Shown: positions 35,351-48,884, numbered from the stretch's first letter. The stretch is DNA of 64,000 bases from Emydura subglobosa (GCA_007922225.1 ML679968.1:6564075-6628074); one strand, 5' to 3'. The notes: generated from the sequence alone by a model not told the origin. A program made the numbers and translations.

Positions 35351-38006
35351 CTGTTTGTAGAAATCAGTAGAAGGAGACGATCTGGATCTCTCATGTGCGT
35401 ACTGGGGTTTCTCATGCTGCTCGTGGCTTGCATCCAGGATGTTATCAGCTGAATGGTACTTTCCAGAACTTCTCGGCTCTAGAGGTTTCCTCTGCTCTTT
35501 CCAGGATGCCTGATATTCTGCAAACGTTCCCCACCTCTGAAGTGGTTCAGTTTTCACCACTTTGTCTGTAGACTTATGAGCAAGGTAATGGATATTATCT
35601 TTTGCAGCTCGTGTACTTTCAATTCCAAAAGAGGCTGCCCGAGCCCTTCTTTGGTACCATGACTCCTCACCCTCATCTCCATGAGCGTTTCTATCAGGCC
35701 TCTTAGGCAGTTCTTCAGGCAGACTGTAGGGAGTTTGTTTCTGTGCAGACTTAAGATATGTGGGCTTACTCGTTTCTTCAAAGAACTTCCACTTATCTAC
35801 AAAAGAGCCCAGGACTTCATCAGATGTATTTGCACGGCGCTGGGGACGGCAGTCATCATCTGACACCCCCACTTCATTCATCTTCTCTGGTTCAGAATAA
35901 GACTTCAGTTTTTGTTCTGCTGTGAATCTCTTCCGAGCTCCAATGCGAGAAATATGATGCGTGCCACTCCCTGATGAGTTTGGTTTAGTCTGCATAGACT
36001 CAAGGAAACCTGACACATCTTCAGAAACCCAAGCCAACAAGGAAGAGTTGCAATTATTTGTCTTCCGTTCCGGTGACCTGGGGAGATAATCAGCAGGGCT
36101 AAGTTCCAAGTCCCGCCGTTTGAAAGAAGTAGCCTTCAAGACCCTGGCCTGCGCCTCCTTCAGGTTATCTGTGTAGGAGCTGGTAAAAGAGCTCTCTGAA
36201 GACTTGTTTAAATTCTCCACTGAATCTGGTTTCCAGTTTTCAGTGTACTCTTCCATTTCGCTTGACCCTATTAGGGTAGCAGTGCTTTTGCTTTTCTGCA
36301 GCTTTGCTCGCCTCATTTGGATCTCATTTCTTAGAGTTGTTGCAAAGCGATCACTCCTGCGTGCCTGCTTAGCTATATGAGTGTCAAACATGGGCTGTGT
36401 ATCCATTCCAGTTTCCAAGCAGTTGTCAGACTGGTTTTTCTTTTCCTGAGCTAAGGAGTGCAAAATTGGGGTCTTCTGAGGAGAAATCTTATTACTCTCT
36501 TCTGGTTGCCACCTGATATCTTTTTGGGCAGCTCTGTTTTCAGTAGTAGAGACACAGCTCTTAGTACACTCCTGCTGATGGTAGCTATTGTCATTTTCCT
36601 CGAAACTGCCAGCAAAGTTTTTCTTTTGACCAGGTTTTGAAGTATAACTGGTTTTTTTAGGATCTTCCACTGCAGTAGACTTAACATCCTCTCCACTGTT
36701 CACTACATAGTATCCACTCTTCTCACGCCCTTCTAGCAAAGGCTCGATGGGTTGTTGCGGTAAATAATATTTTGGTTTTTGGACCATTGTAACTATGGCA
36801 GAATTTTCATGTGGTCCAGGGGATATATCAGATCCTATTCCAGGTTTCCAACATTCATCCTTGAACTGTAGTGGTCTTGCACTTCCCTGGGCAGGCTGTT
36901 TTGCTGTCACGCAATAATAACGATTTTGTCCAGTGTTGTCCATCTTCTGATCAGCTGCATTGTTATTAGAAGCAGCACTGGGCATTCTGGCTTGGTTTGG
37001 ACTGTAGCAGTGAAAGTGGTTGACAGGCAGCTCTTTATTGCCACTGTAAGAGGAAACGTGTCGCTGTTCTTTAGGTGAAGTCGAAGCTCTTGCGTGATGA
37101 AAGAAAGTGCTTTCATCGCTGTACTGGCGCTGGTGGTGGTAATTATAAGCAGGCTGTGCAAACCGAACATCAATGCTGGACAAAGAGGACTGCAGTCTGT
37201 TAGCATTTCCTGGATTATTGTTGTACCTCTCACCAGCAGAGGACAAACTGTAGTCCGGACTAATATCAGATTTATAGTTGGAATTATTGATCCTCTTTCC
37301 ATCTGTGCTCCTGTCATTTACCCTAGCAGGTCTTCTTTGTTGTTCTGCAGCTTCTGAGCTCCAGTCCCTCCTGTGCTGAGATTGGTTCAAAACTGTAAAG
37401 TGCTGGGTGCTAGCACCCTCCAGGTATACGGAACCATGGGCCTTCTCGTGGCCTTTGGTAATAGCAAAGCTGTCACTACGGAGAGGTGGAGGCGGTGGCG
37501 GAGGGGAGGATGACTTTTTATCAGGAACATGCCAGACAGGTCCAAAACTTGATTTTCCACAGCCAGAAAGCTTGGAATCGGTGTGTTCCTCCAATCTAGG
37601 ACTCCTGCGATTCTCATATTGAACGGGAAGTGGCAAGTATCCAGATTTGTCCTCTAGTCCACTGTTATCATTCAAGAACTGGCCAGCCTTGCTGTTTCCA
37701 TGCTTTGCTGTGTCCCAGTGTCCTACTTTGTTCAGCACGTTCTCCACCGAAGCAGCATCCATGTTGGACAGAGTGTGATCAGGGGTGCTCGAACTAGTGG
37801 AGAAAGAGCCATAGGCAGAATCCCGCTTGCTTTGGTTCCCTAGATGATCAATGCTATTGTTGGACTTTGCAGAGGAGAGCCTTCCATACTGGGATGTTTG
37901 GGGAGTATGCTCCCAGCTGTCCATACTTCCCAGGGAACTGAACTGCTCAGAGGTGCGATGCAGATTTGACTGATCCCACGAGTTTGACAGGTCATGAGAG
38001 GAGGAG
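35351..38006 (-). CDS. SHROOM2: SHROOM2 large central exon with ASD1
   Basis: Minus-strand exon of 2,656 bp: 1 base, then 885 uninterrupted codons. Acceptor ttttgttatag before 38006; donor TACAAACAG|GTAAGA at 35351/35350. It opens SSSHDLSNSWDQSNL, then NNSIDHLGNQSKRDSAYGSF and STPDHTLS. At about residues 145-155 a SSPPPPPPPLRSDSF proline tract follows a PVWHVPDKK block. ASD1, the F-actin-binding Apx/Shroom domain, lies at about 36070-36366: RRSDRFATTLRNEIQMRRAK and EAQARVLKATSFKRRDLE. Later blocks are RKRFTAEQKLKSYSEPEKMN, WGTFAEYQASWKEQRKPLE and SRSSPSTDFYKQ. All of these match human SHROOM2 as I recall it; the stretch between the proline tract and ASD1 is divergent. In the cell SHROOM2 sits at apical junctions and cortical actin. 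The frame runs past the donor, but that tail (VRRGFCILFF...) is intron. Confidence 0.97.
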
Positions 38007-38374
38007 CTATAACAAAAGAATATACAAAACCGTCAGCAATAAGTCAGTATAACTACGGCAATGAAGCTGATTGTAAATGGAGCTTTGGTACTATCCTCCA
38101 TACAGCAATAATCAGAGAGACACATGAGTACGTCTCCTAGTGGTTTGAGTAGGTGGAGTTAGGGCTTCATCCTTCCTCCACCAGTAACTTCAGGCCTGTG
38201 CCTCAGTAGCTGTCTCAAGTTTGTCTTCCTGCACAACAGGAATAATGAAGTAAAAGTAGGTCTCTACTTCTCCTGGAATCTCCCCTTTTCCTTGTGTAAG
38301 ATCATGTTGACATTCAAAGAAAAGTCTGACCTCCCTCCCTATATCAAACCCCAAAGTTTCCAATTTACTTTCTA

Positions 38375-39240
38375 TCTCTAATACCTCCAGCAACTCCATT
38401 CCCTCCCTACTAAACTCTTCCCTTCTCCATCTTTCTTACCCTTCCTTTGCTTGTTTTCTTTACAAAACCTCGACCTTAATCCCACCTGCTTCTCCAAACA
38501 CCATCCTACGTGTCACTTCTAAACCACTATGTGCTTCTTGCAACCACTGCCACAAATTCCTCTATTACAGCTGTCACCCTCTGTGTGTTCTCTCCCTTTG
38601 AACACAGTTTCAGCTACCAACTCTTTGCCAATAACTTACAAGTCTATCACACCACTTTACTCCCTCCACCCCATCCTGCAACTCAGCACACCTCTCCAAC
38701 GTTTCTTCCCAGGAGCTCTGCTATCAACTTCAGCTTAACATGGCCAAAACTCAACTCCTAGCCTTTCCTCCCTCAGAAATTCTCCCCACTCCCTGTCACT
38801 AGTCACACAACCACCATCCTCCCAGTCACTCAAGCCTTCAGCAGTGCCCTCTCTCTTGCTCATTCACTTAGACTGACCCCAAATTATGCTGCTTTTTCCT
38901 TCAGAACATTGCTTTTTGCCCACAGCCAAAATGACCCTAGCTACTGTTATCTCCTCTTCTCTGGCTCCCAGACATCCATCTCTAGTCCATACAAAACTGC
39001 TACTAAAACCATGTTCCATGCCCACTGCTCTGACCACATCAGTCCCTCTTTGACCTCTGATATTAGCGCTCCCTGCGTCCCCGCACTAAGTTCAAGCTTT
39101 TTTCCTTGTATTCAAGGCTCTTCACAACTTTGCCCTTCCCTACTCTTCCACTCGCCATTTATCACACAGCTTCCCATGCCTTCACCGCTCAGCCAATGAG
39201 GCTGCCATCATCGGCACATTTGGGCCAATCTTTATGCCTT
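38375..39240 (+). mobile_element. degenerate L2-like LINE fragment
   Basis: Plus-strand frames give pieces in the order expected from an L2-type reverse transcriptase C-terminus: SYQLFANNLQVYH (a mutated YADD catalytic box) near 38610, then a 'FNFSLTWPKLNS-like' stretch, a LLWLPDIHL-like phrase near 38970, and KFKLF...FKALHNFALPY-like pieces near 39090-39145. It is pyrimidine-rich with many stops. An old CR1-group LINE other than L2 is also possible. Confidence 0.5.
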
Positions 39241-39564
39241 CTTCCGCATGGGTAACCCCCTGTGAATTAATCGAGAAGGCCAATACCTGTCTTCTGTTAA
39301 ACTGCTTCTCAAGACAACCTTCTGCCACAATCTCTAGAAGTAAGTTAATCTATTTTGATGATCAGATAAGGATAACTGACAGTTAAGCCATGCTAACTTG
39401 TTAATAGTAAATTTTACATGATATAAACAAACTGTATATATTTGATTGTATCCATCTCTCCCAGAGTTTGTCACTTCTCTTGAGATTCTAAGGAACTACA
39501 TAGATGTTTGTACCAGACCCAATCCTGGTTGGATGCTATTGTGACACAAATATTAAATAATTGC

Positions 39565-40343
39565 AACTCTGGTAGAGAGTTGGTCTGAAATCAACAAGAT
39601 GAAATTCAATAAAGACAAGCGCAAAGTATTATCCTTAGGAAGGAAAAATCAAACATACAACTACAAAACAGGGAATAACTGGCTAGGCAGTCATACTGTT
39701 GAAAAGAATCTGGGGGTTATAATGGATCACAAATTGAATACGAGTCAACAATGTGATGCAGTTATGAAAAAGGCTAATACCACTCTCAGGTGTATTAACA
39801 GGAGTGTCTTATGTACGGCACGGGAGATAATTGTCCTGCTCAATGTGGCACTGGTGAGGCCTCCGTTGGAGTTCCGTGTCCAATTCTGGGTGCCACACTT
39901 TAGGAAAAATGTGGACAAATTGGAGAAAGGCCAAAGGAGAGCAAAAAAAATGACAAAAGTTTTAGAAAACCTGACCTCTGAGGAAAGGTTAAAAAACTGA
40001 GCATGTTTAATTTTGAGAAAAGAAGACAGAAGGAGGACCTGATAACAGTCTTCATATATGTTAAGGGCTGTTATAAAGAGGGCAGTGATCAATTGTTCTC
40101 CATGTTCATTGAAGATAGAATAAGAAGTAATGGGTAAGGGAAATTTACATTAGGTATTGGGAAAAAATTCCTAATTATAAGGATAGTTAAGTTCTGCAAT
40201 AGGCTTCCAAAGTGAGGTTGTGGAAACCCCATCATTGGAGGTTTTTTAGAACAGGTTGCACAAACACCTGTCAAGGATGATCGAGGGCTGGACTTGATGA
40301 CCTTTCAAGTTCTCTTCGAGCCCTACATTTCTGTGGTTCTATG
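39565..40343 (+). mobile_element. CR1 LINE, 5'-truncated
   Basis: An open stretch at 39599-40000 reads MKFNKDKRKVLSLGR, EKNLGVIMDHKL, QQCDAVMKKANTTLRCINR, LVRPPLEFRVQFW and KGQRRAKKMTKVLENL, the conserved end of CR1 reverse transcriptase. Downstream are remnants of the C-terminus and the 3' region 'gggctggacttgatgacct', ending in 'ctgtggttctatg'. The catalytic FADD box lies upstream of the truncation. Several frameshifts follow position 40000. Confidence 0.88.
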
Positions 40344-42779
40344 CATTAAGAAGCTTAATCAATGGATGCTTATCAAGCATGTTGAGATTCTTGGATTCAA
40401 GGCACAAGAGAAGTTCAGAGAGGAGAGCTATTATGCTTATATACATGCCTACATAGCAGAGTGAAATTAACCAGACTCTGGCCAGTTTCAGCAATGCTCT
40501 TCAGAATCCCATGAGCAGCAGTGCAACTGACAAAAACCATGCCAATTTCCAGAAATGCTTAGGAAAGCTATGAGCAGTAGCAAAGGCAGGGACTTAAGTT
40601 ATATACAGAGTAGGATGACCTAAGAAACAGAGAATAGGACAAAGGAGCAGAGACCACTGTCTTCTCTGCCTCTCCTCCTTAGACGAGAGAGCAGGAGAGG
40701 TGTTCAGTATTGGAGACCCACCCTCCTTTTCAACAACAATGAAGCTGTGGATGAGGAGCAGACAATCACTCCACCCTCTGAAGCAGCTAAGCAGCATACA
40801 GGGAGGGGAGAGAAAGAAGGCTGCTTTTTCCTTCCAGTATCTAGAGGTGTGGAACTTCAAACTTATCAGATGCTGCTAGTCAAAGATTGGTACAAAAGAG
40901 ACTGATTTCTCACACAGGGACAGCACCCTGGCAGAAATTCCAGCATTGTTCTACTTCTCTATAACTATAATTATTTTATAAAGTGCCCATCAAAACTTTT
41001 TGTAACACACACACAGAAGAAGCTAATAGTAAAATTACATATCAGCTTAATGGACAGTCTTAATAGTTTAGATACGACAGAATTCCTTTCTCTGTGAAGA
41101 AGTTTAAATGAAAATGAACACCCTTCTTTAGCGCTGAGGTCTACACAGCTGTCAGAGGCATAAAACTAGGCATACAACCAGGATGACAGAGGAAGCAAAC
41201 AGTTATGTAAAACACACAAAGATATAAACTATATTGCTTTTTCTTTAAAAAAAAAAATTGTAATGACAGGGCAACACTAATATGGGGCTTTCTATGATGA
41301 CTTTCATATTCTAAGTTTTCAAAACATTTAGCTAATTAAGGAGAGAGCTCTTGATAGTATTACATTAGGTTCACACGAAAAGTGCTTGGACAGTAGAACC
41401 TCTTTTACTGTTAAGGAATGTACATCAGGATATTGGGGTGCTGTTGGTTTTTATTTGTTCAATGCTAACAGCATCACAACTCAGAAGTAAAACAGTAAGA
41501 ATTTCTGGATTTCTGTCTGGCTATATGTTGTCTGTTGCTGTCTTCAGTAATCTAAGTGGAACACCATCCATGTGCTAGCTAAATATACAATACAATGCCA
41601 GGTAAGCGGAGAGGAAGCATAATTAAAAGGCAGAGAAATATAACATGTAAAAGCCCCTCTGCCAATAACATGTTACAATGCGAAGGTGTGTGAGGAAGAT
41701 CAAAATGTGAGGGATTTTTTAAAAATAAATATTAATATTTGTATTACTCTTTAAAGAATGAATGCAAATTACTTTTAAAAAAAATATCAGGGAATGTTTT
41801 AAAAGATCTAATTAGTTACAGCTTCATAAAACTAAATCCTAAATTAAGGGGGGTTCTTTTGTACCACAACTCATTATGAATTGGAAGCTATGATGGAGAA
41901 TATACAGCAATAAAGTACAGAGACTCAAGACAACTTTGTAATTGAGGAATGTATCCCAGAGTAATTTCCCCTAATTCCTAGCATAACTATCTTCCAAATG
42001 GGAGTTCAATTAAGAGGAGAGTAACATTTTCACGAGGTGTGTAGCTAAAAGAGTGTAATTTATAAGAGGAAAACAAATAAAAGCCTGTAATACAATCCTA
42101 GCACGCTTTACCAAGAAACCAAAGAAGTTTAACAACCAAAACAAGGATGCCAGATTTCCATTACAGAGTTGAATGAGATCTAACAAATGTAAGTGTTTTA
42201 ACTATAGAAGGAGACAGTCATAGGCCTTTCTCTTATTACTTGCTATGAACAAACAAACATGTGTTGTAGTGGAGATCAGATTACGGGACATAATTTCACT
42301 AATGAAACAACCAATACCTTAATGTCTAAAACAAAAATGCTCCGTTTCCCCTTAGGGAGTGTTTATATTGCTTTTCAAAGACTCCTACTTTTAAATAATA
42401 CCTCTAGTATTTTTCCACTTAATTGAAGATATTAATGCATTTAGTATACCCTTCCACCTGCCCTTACAAAGATTTGTGACACTAAGAAGTGGACGTTGAA
42501 AAGAAATGCACAGCAAGAAGAAAAATACCTTTCAGCTGTCTTTTATTTACATACATACATAATGAAGTATGTTTCTGAACTACATTAATATTAACAGCTC
42601 GTCACCCACTTGTTGACCTATTGGGAATTCTCAATATTATCTTCACATTTTAAAACAGATCACATTATAAATGAAATCAATGATTCGATGTTCATGATTT
42701 AAAATCCTGAACAATATGAGGCACATTATTGTTCTCTTACCGTTGGAGCTTGATGAATGCAGCTTAAACAGAAACTCAC

Positions 42780-42911
42780 CTTGCATGATACCGGGAGTGC
42801 CAGGAAGTGCAGACATTGGTTGAGGAGAGCTGTGACGTGGCTGCCTCAGGCTGACTCTCTGTGAATTTGGTTGCATGCCAGGAGTGGGGCCTGCAGGCTA
42901 GATCATTTCTT
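42780..42911 (-). CDS. SHROOM2: SHROOM2 internal exon after the PDZ domain
   Basis: Minus-strand exon of 132 bp (1 + 43 codons + 2). Acceptor ctttcatttcag before 42911, donor CATGCAAG|GTGAGT at 42780/42779. In frame it reads RNDLACRPHSWHATKFTESQ, then PEAATSQLSSTNVCTSWHSR and YHA. Human SHROOM2 has RSELGWRPHSWHATKF...SGRHHA at this point, from memory. The first base completes an Arg codon begun in the preceding PDZ-encoding exon, outside the window. The last two bases (AG) plus C from the 35351-38006 exon make Ser, giving HA-SSSS-HDLS. An ATG-started frame overlapping this exon in another phase is not the gene. Confidence 0.95.
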
Positions 42912-43769
42912 CTGAAATGAAAGAATTAGGGCACATACTTTTAATACAGATCTCCTAATAAGGTGACATGCAGTGAAAAACATGGGCACCAAATCTAATT
43001 AACTTTAGACAGATAAAATAGATGCAAAGTAAGTTTAAATTACAACGTGCTATGCAATGTTCTACAAGCCAGTTTTGAGAAGATGCCAGCTTTTCTTTAA
43101 AACACCTGACACACAGACAATGAAACATTAATTCTATACAAGGTTTGTGGTTGAATTTTTAAGTACCTAGAATTTATTCAAAACTTTAACTGTTCAAAGG
43201 GCTTGTGAGCTTTCGGTCTTATTTTATAACATGGCAACTCGACATTAAGATTTTGTAATGTTTGTTGTGTAGGTGTGCATGTGGAAAGGGCTGGGGAGAA
43301 GAGAGGTTTATGGGTTGGAGGAAGGACAAAGCCACAAATATTGTTATTTAATTCCAGTTCGTAAGGGAGGTATGTATTCTAACACAAAACCAGTTGTGGT
43401 CTAGCATTCAAATGGCTCACCGCAACTAAAATAAATTAAAGGTTAAACCTGTGTGTCTAAAGTTAGCACCTAAGTAAAATCACTTATTTTTCAAATATGC
43501 TCAGGACCAGCAGCATCCACAGAAATCAATGGGAATTGTGGGTGCTCTGCACCTCTGAAAGGCAGATAATTTAGGCAGGTGCCTGCATATTGATTCAGGC
43601 GCCCAACTTTAGACATTCAAGTCCAAAACTTTTCCCCTAAGTAATTCCAGAGACATCTATTTATCAAAAAAATCATGTCACTAGATTTTTGTCCTACAGA
43701 ATCATTCTGTGAAACCAGTCTCAACCTTAGTGCTTTCACCCCACTAAAGCGTGAAAACTGTTATTTAAC

Positions 43770-44015
43770 AATAATATTATTTGTAAAGTCCTTGAATGGA
43801 AGTGTAAACAATTATAATTAAGTCTTACAACACTCCTGTGAATTAGGTAAATATTATTGGGTACAATTTTCAGAAGTACTTTATCTGACTCAGGAGCCTA
43901 AGCCACACTGAAAGTCAATGAGACTTTTCAAAATGTTACCTAGCAAGGATAGGTGGCCTATCCAAGATCTCAGAGCTGAGTCCAGAACCCCTGAGTCCAA
44001 TACTTTAACAGACAG
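43770..44015. repeat. possible MIR-like SINE remnant
   Basis: 'tgtgaattaggtaaatatta', then 'ggcctatccaagatctcaga' and 'cagaacccctgagtccaata' resemble the core and 3' half of MIR-type SINEs, with many changes. Confidence 0.4.
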
Positions 44016-46029
44016 ACATCTTTTCTTTCCCTGATTCATCCCCTTTCTTTTAACCGGATTATAAAAGAATCACTAGATTTTAAAACAAACTAAGCTAAAT
44101 ATTTAGTGCAGTATAAACTCTAACCCTCTCCTCCAACACAGAAAACCCTTTTTGAGACTATTTGTAGCACCAGGCAATATGGAAGGTTGTGCCAAAGTCC
44201 TGTTAACTACCTTCCCAAATTCTCCACATACAGTACATAAAGTCTTTCCATAAGGCAGCTATAGTTTTACCGAGAGATCCTGGGGCCATCAGGCTTTTGT
44301 TTGTTTTTGGTGCATTTATTTGCTGCAATGAAGAGAAGCAAATTAATTCTAGTCTCTTCTCTTCCCATGATGCCAAGTAGAGTTTCACTGCACTCTGTCT
44401 CAGAAGCAACATGAAGAAAATATGTTAAGTGGAGCTCTAACACTGTTATTGCATAAAAAGCTCTCAGGGTGGGATTCAAGTTCTTCACTCCAGGAGCAGA
44501 AGCTCCGTCTTGTGCAGCTCACTCTGGACATGCGAGGCATTCTCCTAGAGAACTGGCTTGTACTCAAGGAATAGGAAATGTCAACTTCAATGTCAGCAGC
44601 CAGGAGTTTTGTTACTTCCTCAGTTTATTCCGGTGCTGTTGATACTGAGAAGTAAGATACAGTTGTCTTTTTAAGTAAATTCATAACCCCATACCTTTAG
44701 CGCATCAGTTCTGACATCAAAGCAACAAAAGTTAAGGTCTCCGTATTATGAGAAAATGACTTTTTTAACACATAATACAAGTGCAACACAAGACTAGAAA
44801 ACTACCACAACAAAGGCAAGATTTGGTGTGTGAGGAAATGGAAATGGGAGGAGAGGATTTTAACACTGGTTTCCTCTGGGTTTGGCAAAAGGAATGGGAA
44901 TGATGCGCTTTGTAAAACCAGTACTGTACCTCATGGAACTTCTCAAGATCTTCGTAAGATAGCTCCTGGCCACATGAACGTCATTTTCAGATGGCATTTT
45001 CTGTGCTACAATATCCACCACCACTTTCATCTTCCTGAGCAGCCAAGCAAGGAGAGGAACAGACTGGATTGAGTTGGGACATGAGGCAAACTGAGTGGAG
45101 GAGAACTTTAGGCTCTTGTTTCACATCTTTTATTGGTGTGCATACATGTGTTTTGCAAAAGATTTTTTAGCCATATACTAGGAATTCAGTGAATAACCAT
45201 ATGAATAAAACAGTGGTCTAAGTGCATTATAACGGGTTATTTTTTGGGATTGAATCAGCACAGGATTATTGTATGCTTTCACACAAAGCATGACTAGGAA
45301 TCAATGCACTACATGTAATCAAAGAACAACACTTTTGCATTGTTATACTTTTCACTGTTTCACTCTTTAGTTTTCTTATATTTACCACTTCCTGTACTCC
45401 AAAAAAGTTCTCTATAAATAAGACACAATGTAACATGGAATTAATTCCAAAATGCTCAGTGGAAATAGATAAGAGGACTGGAAAGAAAAAGGAAGATCAC
45501 ATTAAAAAGATGGAAAATTCTGCAGGCAACTACAGCTGTTGGAAACACAGCATCTAGATTTCTAGTACAATATTGCTATATTAATTCTGAGTGACAGAAT
45601 GAGATCACCTAAACCTACAATCCAGGAAGCCTCCCCAGAGTTAATGAAAGCATTAATAAAAGCAATTTGCTGGGAGTCTTCATAACAGTACTTTAAAAAA
45701 GAAAGCTATTGCTGTCTATAAGGACTGCTGGAAGAGAAAGGTCACATTACATGGAGAGGAGAGTGGAATATTTCCCCCTGTGCTATGAACATTTTTACTT
45801 AATTAGAAGGAAATTTCTGTGTAAAACAGAATTGCACTTAAATAATCTCTTCCACTTGATTTACAGAGAAAACCAGACTGCCTAGAAAGGCCAGAATCTG
45901 TGCTTGCTTTCTCTATGAGGGCTATAACCAGCATATTGTCCACAGTTATAAATAGATGAGGCAGAATTCGATGATTTTTTTAATTTCAACAAATAATATC
46001 CATTTTTCTTTGCAGGCAATTTTTTCAAC

Positions 46030-46375
46030 TTTTAACAATTTAAATGTTCACAGTTATGCAAAATTATGGGGCTAGAGGTCAGACAACAGGGTGGAATCAG
46101 ACAATTTATTTAATGACAGTAGACATTGAGAGTCAAAAGTTAAAGCTTTACCTTACATTAAAACACAACTTGTCAACATCATATGTCAAAATATACAAAG
46201 TATACATCCTCAAATCAAACTCTAATCAGTTCCCAAGCAGCATTTTTCTTATTTTGCCTATCTATACATTTCTATCAATACTGATGGAAATATTTTTACT
46301 TCAGTTTGTGGGTGTATGGTTATATCAACACAGATCGATAAAAATCTTATCCTTCCAAATCTAGTTATAAATTAC
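46030..46375. repeat. unidentified dispersed repeat, copy B
   Basis: Second copy of the repeat at 34720-35045, same orientation, collinear through about 320 bp. Similarity fades after 'tatccttccaa' near 46360. The open frame at 46044-46364 is not conserved in copy A and so is not coding. Confidence 0.75.
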
Positions 46376-47443
46376 CATACTACTCCTAAGCAAGCACATT
46401 TATTCTCAGGATAAAAGTATTAGAGAAAAAACATGTTTAAACAACAAAAGACCCTACATGCATATTAAAAAGCTTACCAAAGGTCACCCCCAACTCTAAC
46501 CTATGACTCTGGTAGTTTTTAGTCCTTCAAAACCCACAAGTGGGTTTTCCCCAGAGCTAAACTGTTTTAGATCCAGAAACAAGACCAGGCAGATTAGCTA
46601 GTTTTTTTATACTACCAAGGGCTTTGAGTTCTGTAACAAGTAATCAGCAGACAATGACTGTCTCCGCAGGGCATAGCTTCAAAAGGCTGAGATTTTGCAT
46701 AACCAGAGTTGGGAAAGGTGCATTAACCTCTCCCTAGGGATTCCCCAAGAAATCCACTTATTGTCCCAAAAGTCCATCCTTGTCTGACACGTTTTCAACA
46801 GTCTTTTGAACTCCCAGGTCTAACATCTATCTCCTCGCCAGAGAAGTTACATACCACCCCTGCCCACAATAATACATAAACATAACACAATAAGGAATTT
46901 TAAGGATATTGAAGGAAATTGGCATATCTGTTATGGTACCTAATTATGCTGAACTAAAAGGCCAGCACCAGGATTTATTTTTCTGTTAATACCTTATTCT
47001 ACTTCTTTGTTAAATCAACAAAGGCACTAATGCCTGCCTGCTGACTCATGCTTACAAAGTAACATTCAAGTGAAGCTGCAAATCCGTCAATTTAAAAAAA
47101 GAATCAGTTACCTAAAACAGGCTAGACGATGTTTCTAAAACTGTCAGTCAAGCAAAGTTGAACCTTTAGTTACTGTTCAGATCCCCAGTCAAAGGGTTTC
47201 CTTCCTCCAATGCCAATCCCGACATACTCCCTTTAGCCATACTGAGTCAGCACAGCTCTGACCTAGCACAGGCATAGGTTTATGAACTGAAAGTTTGAGA
47301 AAGTACTCTGCTACTATGGGGTTTTTACTTAAAATCCTACCACTTGAAAGGACATTCCACACAGACATAAAGAGAACAGAGTTCTGGGAAGGAAAGTTGA
47401 GAATATCTGAATCTCTATTCCCTGCACAATTACATTCTGCTCA

Positions 47444-47467
47444 GTTTATTTATTTATTTATTTTTTT
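47444..47467. repeat. (TTTA)n tetranucleotide repeat with T run
   Basis: About four TTTA units, then T8. Confidence 0.85.
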
Positions 47468-48884
47468 GGAAAGAGGTGGAATTCCAGTACAAGTTACAGG
47501 TAGAATGCATATTGCTATCTTTAGCTAAGACTGCCCAAACATTTTCATTCTAAAAGGTCTTCTTCAGTTGCTTATAACATTAACAACATTTTTACCATTT
47601 TGGCTGAAATTTGTCAAGTTTGTTGTCAGTCTGGAAGTGAATTTTTTTTAGAAAAGTCTGAAGAAAAAGGATTCAGACATTTTCAAAAAATTAGGGAGTG
47701 GGGGGAAAACCATAGTATTATAAAAGAAAATCTGAAATTAAAAAGAAAAAAAAAAAAACCCCCACCCCAAAACCCAAGAGACCCAGTCTACCACCTCAGT
47801 TGAAGGAATGAGAAACTTGACATAAGAGTGGTTTAAAGTACTAGATATGCATCGACTATGGAAAAGCTGTCAAGGTAATTATCTACAAGTACTTAAAAGG
47901 AAATAATACATTAATACTATTAGGGTCACTTTTCATGAGTCTAAATTTCTTCTTCTTTATCAAGGCAAATAATCTCTCTTTTCACTTTTGTTACAAGGCA
48001 GAGGTCACCAGCAGCTTCTGAAGTGAAATTCCTCCCTCTACTGGCTTTTAGACACCAGTAACATATTCTAATCTAAAGCATGTGCTCTCAGAGTCACATT
48101 GTTGGCCATCCTAGCATTACAGCACATCTTGCCTGTGTGAGTGACCCACTAAAGCAAGGACAATGGAATTAGATCAAGTACAATCAGAAAGAGAAAACAC
48201 AGTCCTTCGTAAGGGAGAATTTGACTCTCTGCTATAATCCCTCTGCAAAATATAACCAACATTGATATTCTTCACCTTTCCAAACTGCCATTGCTCAATG
48301 TGTGTTTCTGATGCAGACTCTTAATCTTCCCACCCCCATCTATGACATCAATATCACATCCCTCATTCCTTCTGCAACCTAAACAAATCACCTTTTCCCT
48401 CACGTGGCCATATGCCTCTGAATTATATATGCCTCATATTACCACATTTGCCTCATGAAAATCTATTATAAATTACAATTTGCTATTTAAAATAAAAGTT
48501 CATTATGCCATATGTGGCCAGCACAGCTGTTGGTCTTCACTATATGTGAATATAATATTTAATATATATGTCTATGGCTGGATAGAGATGTCAGTCAGCA
48601 TCATTTACACATTGCTATTGAAAATATGAGGCCTGATCCAGTGCCATTTTAAGTACATGAAAAAGACTTCTATTGGATTCAGTCAGCACTGGTTTCAGGC
48701 TATAAAGAACTTCAAATTCTTCAATGTTACATATCCAGTACGTTTCTGAATTAAAATAGCAGTGTTAAACACATTTGAAGTGTCCGGAAACTACTGAACT
48801 TAGTTAAATCAGAGGACAAGCTGTTAATTTTCATCCAGTACTATCTTAACCTGAGCTATTTCAATTTTACAATGAGATTCACAA

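Larger units (their letters stand above)
38007..42779 (-). other. SHROOM2: SHROOM2 intron (4.8 kb)
   Basis: From donor GTGAGT at 42779 to acceptor gttatag at 38007. It holds an L2-like LINE remnant (38375-39240) and a CR1 (39565-40343). From 40350 to 42770 I see nothing recognisable. Confidence 0.85.

Noticed and set aside
44897..45064. Minus-strand open frame reading MKVVVDIVAQKMPSENDVHV, considered as the missing PDZ exon
   Set aside because: No similarity to the SHROOM2 PDZ domain, no fitting acceptor/donor pair, and it is only about 55 residues. Chance is the simplest explanation.
46044..46364. 106-residue plus-strand frame
   Set aside because: Falls in a dispersed repeat whose other copy (34720-35045) does not keep the frame.
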